Positions 1 to 8,859 of a DNA stretch of 64,000 nt are shown here, one piece after another. Where the stretch lies: the NCBI GenBank assembly GCA_027698105.1, contig JAQERH010000002.1:62001-126000 (forward strand). Direction: 5' to 3'. The DNA is from Lachnospiraceae bacterium AM93-12TA. Its GTDB lineage: Bacteria; Bacillota; Clostridia; Lachnospirales; Lachnospiraceae. Both the position numbers and the translations under genes were made by a program. The notes under the pieces were generated by a model. It searched no databases. It had not been told where the DNA came from and saw only the letters and a program-made list of their open reading frames with translations. Numbering within the stretch: position 1 is the stretch's first letter; each line of letters opens with the position of its first letter.

Positions 1-352
1 AGAGCGCCAGGAGGACAGTCTTCCCATTGAAACCGAGTATATGCCTCTCGCCTCAGACAGGCATTACACTCTTCTTAAGGTTAAACTGATTACCGGCCGG
101 TCTCATCAGATCAGGGCCCACCTGGCCTCCATCGGACATCCGATTATCGGAGATACCAAATACGGAGATCCGAAAGAAAATCTGGCTGCAAAAAAGAAAT
201 ACGGCGTTTCCTGTCAGCTGCTGCACGCGGCTCTTCTGATTCTTCCTGAGGATCTGCCGGAGGAACTTTGCCGCCTGCGGGGCATGGAAATTTCTGCTCC
301 TCTTCCAGGCGTCTTTGCCGCTTTCGCCGAGCAGATTCAGGGAGGCCGGTAA
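1..352 (+). CDS. RluA-family pseudouridine synthase (3' end only)
   Basis: C-terminal part of an RluA-family enzyme that isomerises uridine to pseudouridine in rRNA or tRNA. The frame is open from base 2, so the 5' part lies outside the window. The stretch [17 protein letters not shown] followed by IGDTKYG is the RluA signature region that binds the target base and structural core. The stop codon is directly followed by the recU start, so the two are probably co-transcribed. Which uridine is modified cannot be told from this fragment. Confidence 0.85.
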   Translation, partial: ERQEDSLPIETEYMPLASDRHYTLLKVKLITGRSHQIRAHLASIGHPIIGDTKYGDPKENLAAKKKYGVSCQLLHAALLILPEDLPEELCRLRGMEISAPLPGVFAAFAEQIQGGR

Positions 353-889
353 ATGGGGACCTGGAAGACAAGAGGACTGCGCGGATCCACACTGGAGGAT
401 TTAATCAACCGGACCAATGACAGCTACCGGGAAAAGGGGCTGGCTCTGATTCAGAAGGTTCCCACCCCGATTACCCCCATTTCCATTGATAAGAAAAGCC
501 GCCACATTACACTGGCCTATTTTGACCAGAAAAGTACGGTGGACTACATCGGAGCGGTGCAGGGCATCCCTGTCTGCTTTGACGCCAAGGAATGTGCTGC
601 GTCTACCTTTCCGCTCCAGAATCTTCATCCTCATCAGGTGGCCTTTATGAGGGAATTTGAAAAGCAGGGGGGAATCTCCTTTATTCTGGTCTCCTACACA
701 TGCCTGGAGGAAATGTACTATATTCCCTTCCGCCATGTGGAGAAATTCTGGCAGAGAATGGAAGCAGGGGGACGAAAGAGCTTTACCTACGATGAGGTAG
801 ATAAAACCTTCCAGGTCAGGGCCTACCGGGAATTTTTTGTCCACTATTTAGAAGCCATTCAGACAGATTTGGAACTTCGGGAAGACTGA
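353..889 (+). CDS. recU: Holliday junction resolvase RecU
   Basis: A 178-aa protein, usual length for RecU, the Firmicute enzyme that cleaves Holliday junctions made during recombinational repair. The PD-(D/E)XK nuclease core is visible: TVDYIG near residue 62, then VCFDAKEC near 74-81 carrying the catalytic acid and lysine, followed by the [10 protein letters not shown] segment typical of the family. The start abuts the preceding stop (TAAATG), which implies translational coupling. Many Firmicutes pair recU with a penicillin-binding protein gene; here its partner is a pseudouridine synthase. Confidence 0.9.
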   Translation: MGTWKTRGLRGSTLEDLINRTNDSYREKGLALIQKVPTPITPISIDKKSRHITLAYFDQKSTVDYIGAVQGIPVCFDAKECAASTFPLQNLHPHQVAFMREFEKQGGISFILVSYTCLEEMYYIPFRHVEKFWQRMEAGGRKSFTYDEVDKTFQVRAYREFFVHYLEAIQTDLELRED

Positions 890-969
890 TATTTCTGGAA
901 GAATCACTTAAAACATGTTATAATCGTTTCATAAACGATACGCTTAAAGAACGAGCACAGGAGGATATT

Positions 970-2199
970 ATGAGCAAGGTATTGGATCGTTTTTTACATT
1001 ATGTCTCTTTTGACACCCAGTCCATGGATGAACAGGAGCAGATTCCCAGCACAGAAAAGCAGCTGGTCTTAGCAAAAATCTTAAAGGAGGAGCTGGAGGC
1101 CATCGGAGCCAGCCAGGTACGCATGAGTGACAACGGTTATGTTTATGCCGTAATTCCCGCTACTGCCGATCACCCTGTCAAATCTCTGGGTTTTGTGGCG
1201 CATATGGATACAGCTCCGGCCATGTCAGGCAAAGATGTAAAGCCAAGAATTGCAGAGCATTATGACGGCAAGGATCTGGTGTTAAACGAAGAAAAACAGA
1301 TTGTCATGCGGGTAAAGGATTTTCCGGGAATGCTTGACTGTGTGGGAAAGGATCTCATTGTTACAGACGGAACCACTCTCTTAGGCGCAGACGACAAGGC
1401 AGGTGTGGCCGAGATTATGACTATGGCCGAATTTTTCCTCTCCCATCCGGAAATTCCTCACGGCAATATCTGCATCGGCTTTACTCCTGACGAAGAGGTA
1501 GGAAGAGGCGCGGATCTCTTCGATGTGGAACACTTTGGCGCAGATGTTGCCTACACCGTAGACGGAGGCCCTATCGGTGAGCTGGAATATGAAAACTTCA
1601 ATGCTGCTTCCGGAAAAGTAGAGATCAGCGGCCGAAGCGTTCATCCAGGAAGTGCCAAGGGTTCTATGATCAATGCACTGTTAGTGGGAATGGAATTCCA
1701 GGCCATGCTGCCTGCCTTTGAAAATCCCATGTACACAGAAGGCTATGAGGGCTTCTTCCATCTGGATCAGATGGCAGGCGATGTGGAAAGCGCTCATCTG
1801 GAGTACATTATCCGTGATCATGACAAAGAGGCCTTTGAGCAGAAAAAAGCGCTGTTCCAGGAAGTATCCCGCTATCTGAACGCCAAATACGGAGAGGGAA
1901 CTGTTTCCGTAACCATGAAGGACTCCTACTATAACATGAAGGAGCAGATTGAGCCGGATCATCTCTACCTGATTGATACCGCCAAAGAGGCTATGAAAAA
2001 CCTTCATATCACTCCTTTAGTATCCCCTATCCGCGGCGGTACAGACGGAGCACGGCTTTCCTACATGGGACTTCCCTGCCCGAACCTGTCTACAGGAGGC
2101 TACAATTTCCACGGAAGATTTGAGTTTATTCCTGTTCAGTCTCTGGAGCAGATGGTTGAAGTATTAAAGGAAATCGTCATTCTCTTCGAAAAAATGTAG
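970..2199 (+). CDS. pepT: Peptidase T (tripeptidase)
   Basis: A 409-aa M20-family cytosolic zinc aminopeptidase that removes the N-terminal residue of tripeptides. The two-metal ligands are all present: HMDTAP near 77, GADDKAG near 140, the DEEVG glutamate pair near 174, VDGGPIG near 197 and the late FHGRFEF histidine near 380. An AGGAGG ribosome site sits 6 bases before the ATG. It stands alone, followed by a hairpin terminator. Confidence 0.96.
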   Translation: MSKVLDRFLHYVSFDTQSMDEQEQIPSTEKQLVLAKILKEELEAIGASQVRMSDNGYVYAVIPATADHPVKSLGFVAHMDTAPAMSGKDVKPRIAEHYDGKDLVLNEEKQIVMRVKDFPGMLDCVGKDLIVTDGTTLLGADDKAGVAEIMTMAEFFLSHPEIPHGNICIGFTPDEEVGRGADLFDVEHFGADVAYTVDGGPIGELEYENFNAASGKVEISGRSVHPGSAKGSMINALLVGMEFQAMLPAFENPMYTEGYEGFFHLDQMAGDVESAHLEYIIRDHDKEAFEQKKALFQEVSRYLNAKYGEGTVSVTMKDSYYNMKEQIEPDHLYLIDTAKEAMKNLHITPLVSPIRGGTDGARLSYMGLPCPNLSTGGYNFHGRFEFIPVQSLEQMVEVLKEIVILFEKM

Positions 2200-2238
2200 C
2201 TGAACAGCAGCGCTGAATCTATTCAGCCAGATACCAAA

Positions 2239-2277
2239 GAGGCAGTCCCGGTAAACATGCAGAGACTGCCTCCTTTT
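2239..2277 (+). terminator. Terminator after pepT
   Basis: Nine-base perfect stem GAGGCAGTC (2239-2247) with GACTGCCTC (2264-2272), then CTTTTA. It lies between the convergent pepT and the asparagine-synthetase-like gene. The T-run is short, so strength is uncertain. Confidence 0.6.
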
Positions 2278-2287
2278 ATGCTTACAG

Positions 2288-4159
2288 CTATGACTGCAGC
2301 AGTAGCTCGACCTTGTATTCCCTCATCCAGAAATCCACCTGCAGCAGATAGGCCATCAGCTGGGGGCCTGCCATCAGCTGGCCATACCAGGGCCTTCCAT
2401 AATCGGAAGGCGCTTCCAGGAATTTTTCTGCCTTTTTCCTGTCAAGAAGAGGCAGAAGCGGAGAGGAGGAATCCTGCAGCAGTTCTCTTATCCGTCCTGC
2501 CAGAAGCGTTTCATATGTTTTATCATAGGTTTTTGGATAGGGAGATTTCTTTCTGAAAAGCACCTCATCCGGCAGAAGCCCCCGTCCTGTATCTCTGAGA
2601 AGTCCCTTGATTACTCCCTTTCGTGCCTTCATTTCCCAGGGCACATTGTAAAGATACTCGATAATTCTGTAGTCAGCAAAGGGTACTCTGGCTGTCAGGT
2701 CCCACTCCCCGCTGGTACGGTCCATCCGGTTCAAAAGTGTCTCCATGAACCACTGCAGGTTCAGCCAGCTGATCTCCCTTCGTTTCGCATCAAGTCCTGT
2801 TTCGCCCTCCAGTTTTGGCATCTGGGCCAGAGAAGTCTCATAGGCATTTCTGACATAATCTTCCATCGAAAGTGCATGGGCAAATTCATCTGAGAGCAGC
2901 AGCTTTCTCGGAGCCAGATCTGCGGTCCAGGGGAAGGTATCAGCCTTCAGCAGATCCTCCCTGTGAAACCAGGGATACCCGCCAAAAATTTCGTCGGCAC
3001 ATTCTCCTGTGAGGGCAGCCTCATAGCTCATTCCCACCTGGGAACAGAAATAGAGAAGAGAGGAGTCCACATCCGCCATAGACGGAAGTCCATGGGCTCT
3101 GACCGAGTCTTTTAAAAGCTCTGTCTGAGTCTCTGTGGAGCACTCCAGGAAACGGTGATCCGTATCCAGAAAAGCTGCCATCTTTTCCACATAGGGGCGA
3201 TCCTGGGAAGGCTGAAATGCATTAGAACGGAAGTTTTTGTCATTGCCTGTAAAATCAAAGGAATAAGTAGTCAGCCGGCGGTTCTGCTTTTTCATCTCCC
3301 TGGCACATAAGGCAGAAATTAAGGAAGAATCCAGGCCTCCTGATAAAAAAGTACAGAACGATGTTCCTGATGAAATCTGATTCCTTACAGAGTCTTCAAT
3401 CAGAGTCTTTGTCTTCTCTACAGTTTCATCATAGGAATCTGTGTGAGGCCTTGCTTCCAGATTCCAGTAACAGTACTGGCTGATTCCAGATGAAGAGGCG
3501 CAGAGAAAATGACCTGGAAGCACTTCACTGATGTTTTTGTAAACACCGCATCCTGGCGTTCTGGCAGGTCCAACACTGAAAATTTCATTGAGACTGCTGA
3601 GATCTGCCTGAGGACGGACTCCAGGGCAAGCTAAAAGACTTTTTACAGAAGATGCAAAGCACAGAACCCCTTCTGGATTCACTGTATAAAACAGTGGTTT
3701 TGTTCCTGCCCGGTCCCGAAAGAGCAGTAATTTGTTCTCCTTTGTATCCATCACTGCAATGGAAAAACTGCCGTTGACTTTTCGGATGAAATCCGGCCCC
3801 CAGGCCAGATAAGCTGCTAAAAGCAGCTCTGCCTCGTCTTCTGGAACAGGAAAGCCAGAGGCAGACAGCTCACTTTTAAGCGCCCGGCCATTATAAACCT
3901 CTCCGTTGTATAAGATGCCTGCGTCTCCTTCGCCCTGCGGCAGAATGAAAAACCTGTCTGTGCGGATTAGGCCGAACCGTCTGTTTACATACTCGCGTTC
4001 ATCTTGTGTCACGGTTTCTCTCTTATTTCTGCGAGACATCCCTTCCCTCATACAGGCCGGTTCCTGGGCCTGTTTCATTTTTTTTAAAATGTTCTCCAAA
4101 CCGCTCATTTTTCTGGATAAATCTTCTCCAAAACTGTAAAAACCTGCTATTTTGTTCAT
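2288..4159 (-). CDS. Asparagine synthetase-like protein lacking the glutaminase cysteine
   Basis: A 623-aa AsnB-type two-domain protein. The C-terminal synthetase domain looks active: PP-loop LSGGLDSS at about 272-279 and TGECADEIFGGYPW further on. The N-terminal domain keeps the overall Ntn fold (ILYNGEVYN near 82-90), but the start reads MNKIAGF where active glutamine-dependent enzymes read MCGIAGF, so the nucleophile Cys2 is Asn. The usual HRGPD segment is also absent. The start is set by AGGAGG eight bases upstream of this ATG; ten more residues are open upstream but have no ribosome site. It may use free ammonia or make a different amide. A transporter gene lies immediately upstream. Confidence 0.8.
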   Translation of the reverse strand: MNKIAGFYSFGEDLSRKMSGLENILKKMKQAQEPACMREGMSRRNKRETVTQDEREYVNRRFGLIRTDRFFILPQGEGDAGILYNGEVYNGRALKSELSASGFPVPEDEAELLLAAYLAWGPDFIRKVNGSFSIAVMDTKENKLLLFRDRAGTKPLFYTVNPEGVLCFASSVKSLLACPGVRPQADLSSLNEIFSVGPARTPGCGVYKNISEVLPGHFLCASSSGISQYCYWNLEARPHTDSYDETVEKTKTLIEDSVRNQISSGTSFCTFLSGGLDSSLISALCAREMKKQNRRLTTYSFDFTGNDKNFRSNAFQPSQDRPYVEKMAAFLDTDHRFLECSTETQTELLKDSVRAHGLPSMADVDSSLLYFCSQVGMSYEAALTGECADEIFGGYPWFHREDLLKADTFPWTADLAPRKLLLSDEFAHALSMEDYVRNAYETSLAQMPKLEGETGLDAKRREISWLNLQWFMETLLNRMDRTSGEWDLTARVPFADYRIIEYLYNVPWEMKARKGVIKGLLRDTGRGLLPDEVLFRKKSPYPKTYDKTYETLLAGRIRELLQDSSSPLLPLLDRKKAEKFLEAPSDYGRPWYGQLMAGPQLMAYLLQVDFWMREYKVELLLQS

Positions 4160-4206
4160 GTTAAAAGTCCTCCTGCCTTGTTTTGCCATATTTTGCTGCC
4201 AGCCTC

Positions 4207-5616
4207 CTAGAGCAGGAAGCAGGCCGCCAGAAATGCTGCCAGAAATCCAACTGCTACAGGAAGCAGATTTTTTCTCGCCAGATCCACCGGACTGACTCCA
4301 CAGATAGCTGCCACAGGAATAATTCCCCAGGGCACGATGGTTCCGCCTCCTACATAGATAGCTGAAATTTGTCCCAGCGCAGCCAGAATGGGTACGGATG
4401 CACCTGTGGCCGCCCCAAAGGTTCTGGCCATGGCGCCTGTCAGAGGAAGCCCGGAAAAACCGGAACCGTCAAGACCGGTCAGCCCTCCGACAATCACCTG
4501 AAGAACTGCTGCCATGTGCGGGTTTAACGGCGCATGGGAAGCCAGCCAGACGGCCCAGTCATTCAAAATTCCCGTTTGATAGGATTCTCCTAAAATAGAG
4601 GTGATACCGCTTCCCCCCAGGAAAAAGAAAGCTCCTATTATAATGACAGGAGCAAAAATCTGAATGGCAAACAGAAATCCCTCCGTCAGATAAGAAGTAA
4701 CTTTTTTCAGAGAATGACGGCCAAAGCCCAGTACAGATCCCAGACACATCAGAGCCACCGCTGTTCCTGATACAATACTGGTAGCTTCGCCTCCGCTTAA
4801 ATGTCTGGAAAGCATGATAAGAATATCTGCCAGAAACGCAGACGGAACTAAAACAGCCATGATTTTGGCCGATGGTCTCAGAGGCTTCTCAGGCATTTCC
4901 GTTTCCTGCCCTGCATCTTCACATCTGGCAGCAGAAAAGCTGCCGATTTCTCCAGCTGTAAAATTTTTCCTGGAAATTTCTCTTTTATTGATTAAGAATG
5001 CCGCCAGAGCTGTCACAATTCCCATGGTGAGAAATACCGGACCGGCTTCTCCGAGCAGAAAAGAGGCAGAAATGCCGGCAGCTGAGGCAGAAACAGCCGG
5101 TGCGCCCTGAATCACAGGATCCCAGCTCAGGGCAAAGCCGTGGCCAAACAGGTTCATGGCCACAGCCGCCAGAAGAGGGGAGAGACCTGCCTTTAAGGTC
5201 AGGGGAAGCATAACAGCTCCTACGAGAGCCACTGCTGGAGAGGGCCACAGAAACAGAGAGACTAAAAACATAAAAATCCCAAGGGACCACCAGGCGGCTG
5301 AAGGCGTTTTCATAATACGTTTGACTGGTTCTGCCAAAAGCTGATCGCTTCCCAGTTCTCCCAGGCATTTAGACAAAGCCGTTACTAACGCTATGGTTGC
5401 AATAATTTCCATAAATTCGCGGGCCGCAAAAAGAGCTGCGTTAAAAACAGTCTGAATACCGCCTACAACGGAGTGGAGTGCGGCAGCTCCTATCAGGAAC
5501 AGAAAGAAAATACATACAAGCGGTGTGTCCAGCCGCATAATCATAAATGCAAGAATTGAAACGACTCCGGCCAGATACAGAATATGCAGAGGAGTAATCG
5601 CTGCTGCGTCAGGCAT
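4207..5616 (-). CDS. Multi-pass transporter, ion-transporter superfamily type
   Basis: About 470 residues with roughly 12 hydrophobic segments, a polar loop in the middle (about 220-255) and glycine-rich re-entrant-like stretches such as VGGLTGLDGSGFSG and YVGGGTIVPWG. The layout resembles carboxylate carriers of the CitMHS/DcuC/GntP type, but I cannot assign a substrate. The ATG is chosen for CAGGAGG seven bases upstream; the open frame extends 17 residues further without a site. It ends 47 bases before the asparagine-synthetase-like gene, so the two probably share a transcript, and an aspartate/asparagine or related dicarboxylate substrate is a guess from context. Confidence 0.7.
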   Translation of the reverse strand: MPDAAAITPLHILYLAGVVSILAFMIMRLDTPLVCIFFLFLIGAAALHSVVGGIQTVFNAALFAAREFMEIIATIALVTALSKCLGELGSDQLLAEPVKRIMKTPSAAWWSLGIFMFLVSLFLWPSPAVALVGAVMLPLTLKAGLSPLLAAVAMNLFGHGFALSWDPVIQGAPAVSASAAGISASFLLGEAGPVFLTMGIVTALAAFLINKREISRKNFTAGEIGSFSAARCEDAGQETEMPEKPLRPSAKIMAVLVPSAFLADILIMLSRHLSGGEATSIVSGTAVALMCLGSVLGFGRHSLKKVTSYLTEGFLFAIQIFAPVIIIGAFFFLGGSGITSILGESYQTGILNDWAVWLASHAPLNPHMAAVLQVIVGGLTGLDGSGFSGLPLTGAMARTFGAATGASVPILAALGQISAIYVGGGTIVPWGIIPVAAICGVSPVDLARKNLLPVAVGFLAAFLAACFLL

Positions 5617-5695
5617 ATATAGGCCTCCTGTCTGTAATGATATACCATAATGTATGCAAATGGACATGTTTTCTTGAAAGCTCTGCCATTTTTTG

Positions 5696-5724
5696 TTGCC
5701 AATTTTACAGTTTTCGTCTATACT
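5696..5724 (+). promoter_or_regulatory. Sigma-A promoter of the TPM-like/pspA operon
   Basis: TTGCCA at 5696-5701 and TATACT at 5719-5724 with a 17-base spacer, about 75 bases before the start codon. It lies in the divergent gap with the transporter gene. Confidence 0.65.
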
Positions 5725-5797
5725 TTATACATAGATTTTATAATATTCTGACTTTAGTTCACTATATTTCTAATTCATATGTTACGGAGGAAAAAAT

Positions 5798-6931
5798 ATG
5801 GGAAGAGGAGGAGGCCGCTCCGGCGGCGGACATTCAGGAGGGCGTTCCGGCGGATTTTCCAGCGGAGGCAGCAGAGGATTTTCCAGCAGACGCTCTTCCA
5901 GCGGAGGGATCTCCAGGGGAGGAGGCTCCCAGTATTCAGGGAACCGTTCAGGAGGATACCGCTCCGGCGGATTTTATCCAAACCACAGAAGACCTCGGTC
6001 TTCGCGACCGCTGTTTGGAGGAATTTTTATTTCAGGCTTAGGAGGAGGAGAGTTTTCAAACAAGACACAGATGCCTCTGGCTTCCTCGCCAGAGCCTGGA
6101 AATCATGATTCTGCCGGTATACCGCCTTTCAGCCAGGAGAACGTCCAGGGAAGTTACCAGGGAAACAGAAAAAGAGGAGGTATTCCCGGCTGGTACATGG
6201 TTCTCATGGCTATGATGGTAATTTTTTCAGCCATGCTGTTCTGGAATGCTGCAGCGGCCAGAAAGGACGCAGCCCGGCAGCCTGTGCGGGAAAAACTTCC
6301 GGAAAGCGCCTGCATTACGGAGGATATCTGGATTGACGACTCCATTCACTGGCTGGGAAATGACTCCTCTGTCAGGGAGGCTATGAAGTATTTTCAGAAA
6401 CAGACCGGCATTCAGCCCTACCTTTTAATCACAGATAATCTGAATGGAAAGGGCGGAAATATTACGGATGAAGAGGCAGAGTCCTATCTGGCTGCCCTTT
6501 ATGATTCTCTTTATTCGGATGAGGGTCATATGATTTTTACATTTATGGAGTACGCGCCCTCTCAGTACATTACCTACCTGTATACCGGTACAGCTGCTGA
6601 CAGTGTCATGGATTCTGATGCGAGAAACCTGTTTCTGGATTGTGTAGATCGCTATTACACCGACAGTTCCCTGTCAGACGAAGAGTTTTTTGAAAAAATC
6701 TTTTTAAAGTCTGCGGATCAGATTATGGCGGATACAGCAGGCCATGCAAGAGCAGCGTTTCTGTATGCTGTATGCGGAGCAGTCGTCCTGATCCTTATGG
6801 CAGCAGGACTGATTCTGTTCAAAATACAGGAAAAAAAGGCAGCTGAAGCAGAAACATTAAAAGATATTTTAAACACCCCGGTCGGCTTATCCCCTGAGGA
6901 AGAAGAGCTGAAACAGAAATATAAAGAATAA
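5798..6931 (+). CDS. Gly/Ser/Arg-rich membrane protein with a TPM-like domain
   Basis: A 377-aa protein. Residues 1-80 are low-complexity Gly-Ser-Arg, with repeated SGG and FSS units. One membrane helix follows at about 131-152, then an extracytoplasmic domain (about 165-310) that resembles TPM-type domains seen in membrane-stress proteins, a second helix at about 320-345 and a charged tail. The ATG has GGAGG upstream. pspA follows after 23 bases, so the pair probably forms a membrane-stress module. Usually the glycine-rich part of TPM proteins is C-terminal; here it is at the N-terminus. The domain assignment is by general resemblance only. Confidence 0.6.
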   Translation: MGRGGGRSGGGHSGGRSGGFSSGGSRGFSSRRSSSGGISRGGGSQYSGNRSGGYRSGGFYPNHRRPRSSRPLFGGIFISGLGGGEFSNKTQMPLASSPEPGNHDSAGIPPFSQENVQGSYQGNRKRGGIPGWYMVLMAMMVIFSAMLFWNAAAARKDAARQPVREKLPESACITEDIWIDDSIHWLGNDSSVREAMKYFQKQTGIQPYLLITDNLNGKGGNITDEEAESYLAALYDSLYSDEGHMIFTFMEYAPSQYITYLYTGTAADSVMDSDARNLFLDCVDRYYTDSSLSDEEFFEKIFLKSADQIMADTAGHARAAFLYAVCGAVVLILMAAGLILFKIQEKKAAEAETLKDILNTPVGLSPEEEELKQKYKE

Positions 6932-6954
6932 ACACCTGGAGGAGGAACACAGAT

Positions 6955-7635
6955 ATGGCAGGAATTTTTGACAGAATCGGAACGATTGTAAAAGCAAATA
7001 TCAACGAACTGATTGACAAATTTGAGGATCCGGAAAAACTGATTGACCAGACAATTATTGATGCAGTCCAGGAATACGGAACAATGAAAAAAGCATCTTT
7101 AGATGTACTGGCCAATGAAACTCTCACTAAAAAGCAGCTGGATGAGCTGAAAAAAGAGGCCGAAACCTGGCATTCTATTGCAGTGAAGGCTTTAACAGCC
7201 GGAAATGAGGCTGATGCTAAAAAAGCCCTGGAAAAGGAGAACGACTGTCAGACGCGCGCCGCTTCCCAGGAATCTGCATATCTGGCTGCCAAACAGGCAG
7301 CAGATACGGTACGCGGCAAGCTGCGGCAGATGGAAGACGAGATTAATGATATGAAGCAGAAGGCAGCTCAGATTAAGGCAAAAGCCGTGACTGCCAAGGT
7401 GACAAAAAAGGCCACTGAGCTTTCTTCCAGAGAGACAGACAGAGGCGCGTTTGACGCATTTGCCAGAATGGAGGAAAAAGCGGACAGAGAACTGGCCAGA
7501 GCCCAGGCAGCGGAAGCCCTGAGTACCAGCCAGTCAGACGCAGAGGAGGAAGACCTGATGAAAAAGTATGCTTCTTCCAGTTCCTCAGACACAGATCTCG
7601 CTTTGGAAAAACTGAAAGCAGAGCTGGGGCTGTAG
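6955..7635 (+). CDS. pspA: PspA/IM30 family membrane-stress protein
   Basis: A 226-aa, almost wholly helical, coiled-coil protein with the family N-terminus GIFDRIGTIVKANINELID, which binds damaged inner membrane. PspA/Vipp1/LiaH proteins polymerise on the membrane to hold the proton gradient. It is the second gene of the pair with the TPM-like protein, followed by a strong terminator. The C-terminal tail (Ser-rich, then LALEKLKAELGL) fits clostridial members. Confidence 0.88.
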   Translation: MAGIFDRIGTIVKANINELIDKFEDPEKLIDQTIIDAVQEYGTMKKASLDVLANETLTKKQLDELKKEAETWHSIAVKALTAGNEADAKKALEKENDCQTRAASQESAYLAAKQAADTVRGKLRQMEDEINDMKQKAAQIKAKAVTAKVTKKATELSSRETDRGAFDAFARMEEKADRELARAQAAEALSTSQSDAEEEDLMKKYASSSSSDTDLALEKLKAELGL

Positions 7636-7672
7636 CCTGCCTCATATAATTGCATATAGAAAACAAGCTTAT

Positions 7673-7705
7673 AAAACCAGCCCTTTGACAGGCTGGTTTT
7701 ATTTC
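7673..7705 (+). terminator. Terminator after pspA
   Basis: AAAACCAGCC (7673-7682) pairs perfectly with GGCTGGTTTT (7691-7700), followed by ATTT. Confidence 0.85.
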
Positions 7706-7911
7706 ACATTTTTTTACATTCTATTAATACTATTAATTGATTTTCATTAGTTTTACTAATATTAATGGATTATAATAAGAAAAATTTACAAAAACTTACA
7801 AAACACGACCAACATAAGGACAACTGTCCTTTTCTTCCCACTTTTTTCCCGATATAATGAATTTGTAAAAAATACATAAATTTGCTACATATTAATGAAC
7901 GGAATACAACT
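7706..7911 (+). promoter_or_regulatory. AT-rich leader ahead of the nucleoside operon
   Basis: No gene is visible. The segment is very AT-rich and holds short palindromes, such as ATTAGT-TTT-ACTAAT near 7748, and a TATAAT at about 7853. A promoter with nearby operator sites for the nucleoside cluster is likely, but no regulator site can be named. Confidence 0.4.
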
Positions 7912-8799
7912 ATGAACAAAACAAAAATATTAATTGATACTGATTTCGGTGATGATACCGATGATGCAGCAGCTTTCCGACTGGCGCTTACCTGCGGCTG
8001 CCTCGACATTGCGGCAGTCACCACGGTGTTTGGAGACACAGAAAAACGCGCTGAGATGGTTCTGGAATTTTTAAGTCTCTATGGAAAAAATGATATTCCT
8101 GTCGCAGCCGGCCATGGAAAAGCCCTGATTGAACGGGACCACAACGCCGGGCCGGAACCTATCCAGTATCCTGTTTTAAAAAACAGGCCAAAGCTTCTTA
8201 CCAATATGCCGGCGGAGGATTTAATCCTTCAGTGTGTCAGAGACAATCCTGATCTGGTGATACTTGCCATGGGAGCCATGACGAATCTTGCCATGGCCTT
8301 TCTCAGAGAACCGGAACTGATGCGCCATGTAAAAATTCTTGCTATGGGCGGCGCCTTTTTTGACGCAAAACCAGAGTGGAACATTGCCTGCGACCCGGAG
8401 GCAGCCAGACTTGTAATGGAACAGTCTGAAAATTTGATTATGATGGGACTTGATGTGACAAAGTATCTGAAAATCACCCCCCAGATGCTTCGCAGCTGGA
8501 AAGACAGAAACGATCCGGTTATGGATTACTTTCTGGAGGGTGTTTCCCTCTTTCAGAAAACGACCGGTTTTCCCGTCACCTTCCACGATGTGCTTTTAAC
8601 AGCCTGTCTGCTGGATCCGGAGGTGGTTTCTCTGCAGAGGGGCAGTTACACAGTAGAACTAAGCGGTTCCCTGACCAGGGGGACTCTGGTCAGCCTTTCT
8701 AATTACTATGAAATTGACGCTCCCAAGGAAGGCCGCCTGTTATTTGCCAATCATGTGGATACCGAAAGGTTTTTCCAGATTCTGGAGCAGTATTTTTAA
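7912..8799 (+). CDS. Nucleoside hydrolase (IUNH family)
   Basis: A 295-aa protein that splits ribonucleosides into base and ribose. The calcium-binding N-terminal motif LIDTDFGDDTDDA is present in the spaced DTD-G-DD-DD form, together with LAMGAMTNLAMAF near 117-130 and the NIACDPEAARLV segment near 163-174 that contacts the ribose. The ATG at 7912 gives the usual N-terminus; an upstream TTG would add ten residues with no support. It leads a cluster with a BMP lipoprotein and an ABC importer, so it probably processes imported nucleosides. Base preference cannot be told. Confidence 0.9.
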   Translation: MNKTKILIDTDFGDDTDDAAAFRLALTCGCLDIAAVTTVFGDTEKRAEMVLEFLSLYGKNDIPVAAGHGKALIERDHNAGPEPIQYPVLKNRPKLLTNMPAEDLILQCVRDNPDLVILAMGAMTNLAMAFLREPELMRHVKILAMGGAFFDAKPEWNIACDPEAARLVMEQSENLIMMGLDVTKYLKITPQMLRSWKDRNDPVMDYFLEGVSLFQKTTGFPVTFHDVLLTACLLDPEVVSLQRGSYTVELSGSLTRGTLVSLSNYYEIDAPKEGRLLFANHVDTERFFQILEQYF

Positions 8800-8859
8800 T
8801 TTTAATCAAAAGCCAGAGGGCTTTCGATAGAGAAAATGATTATGAGGAGGACAATCACT

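Noticed and set aside
2257-2556. Plus-strand open frame opposite the asparagine-synthetase-like gene
   Set aside because: It starts inside the pepT terminator and mirrors a strongly coding minus strand.
5637-6041. 134-codon frame upstream of the TPM-like gene
   Set aside because: Runs through the promoter and reads the Gly-Ser-Arg repeat in another frame as Ala/Glu-rich sequence.
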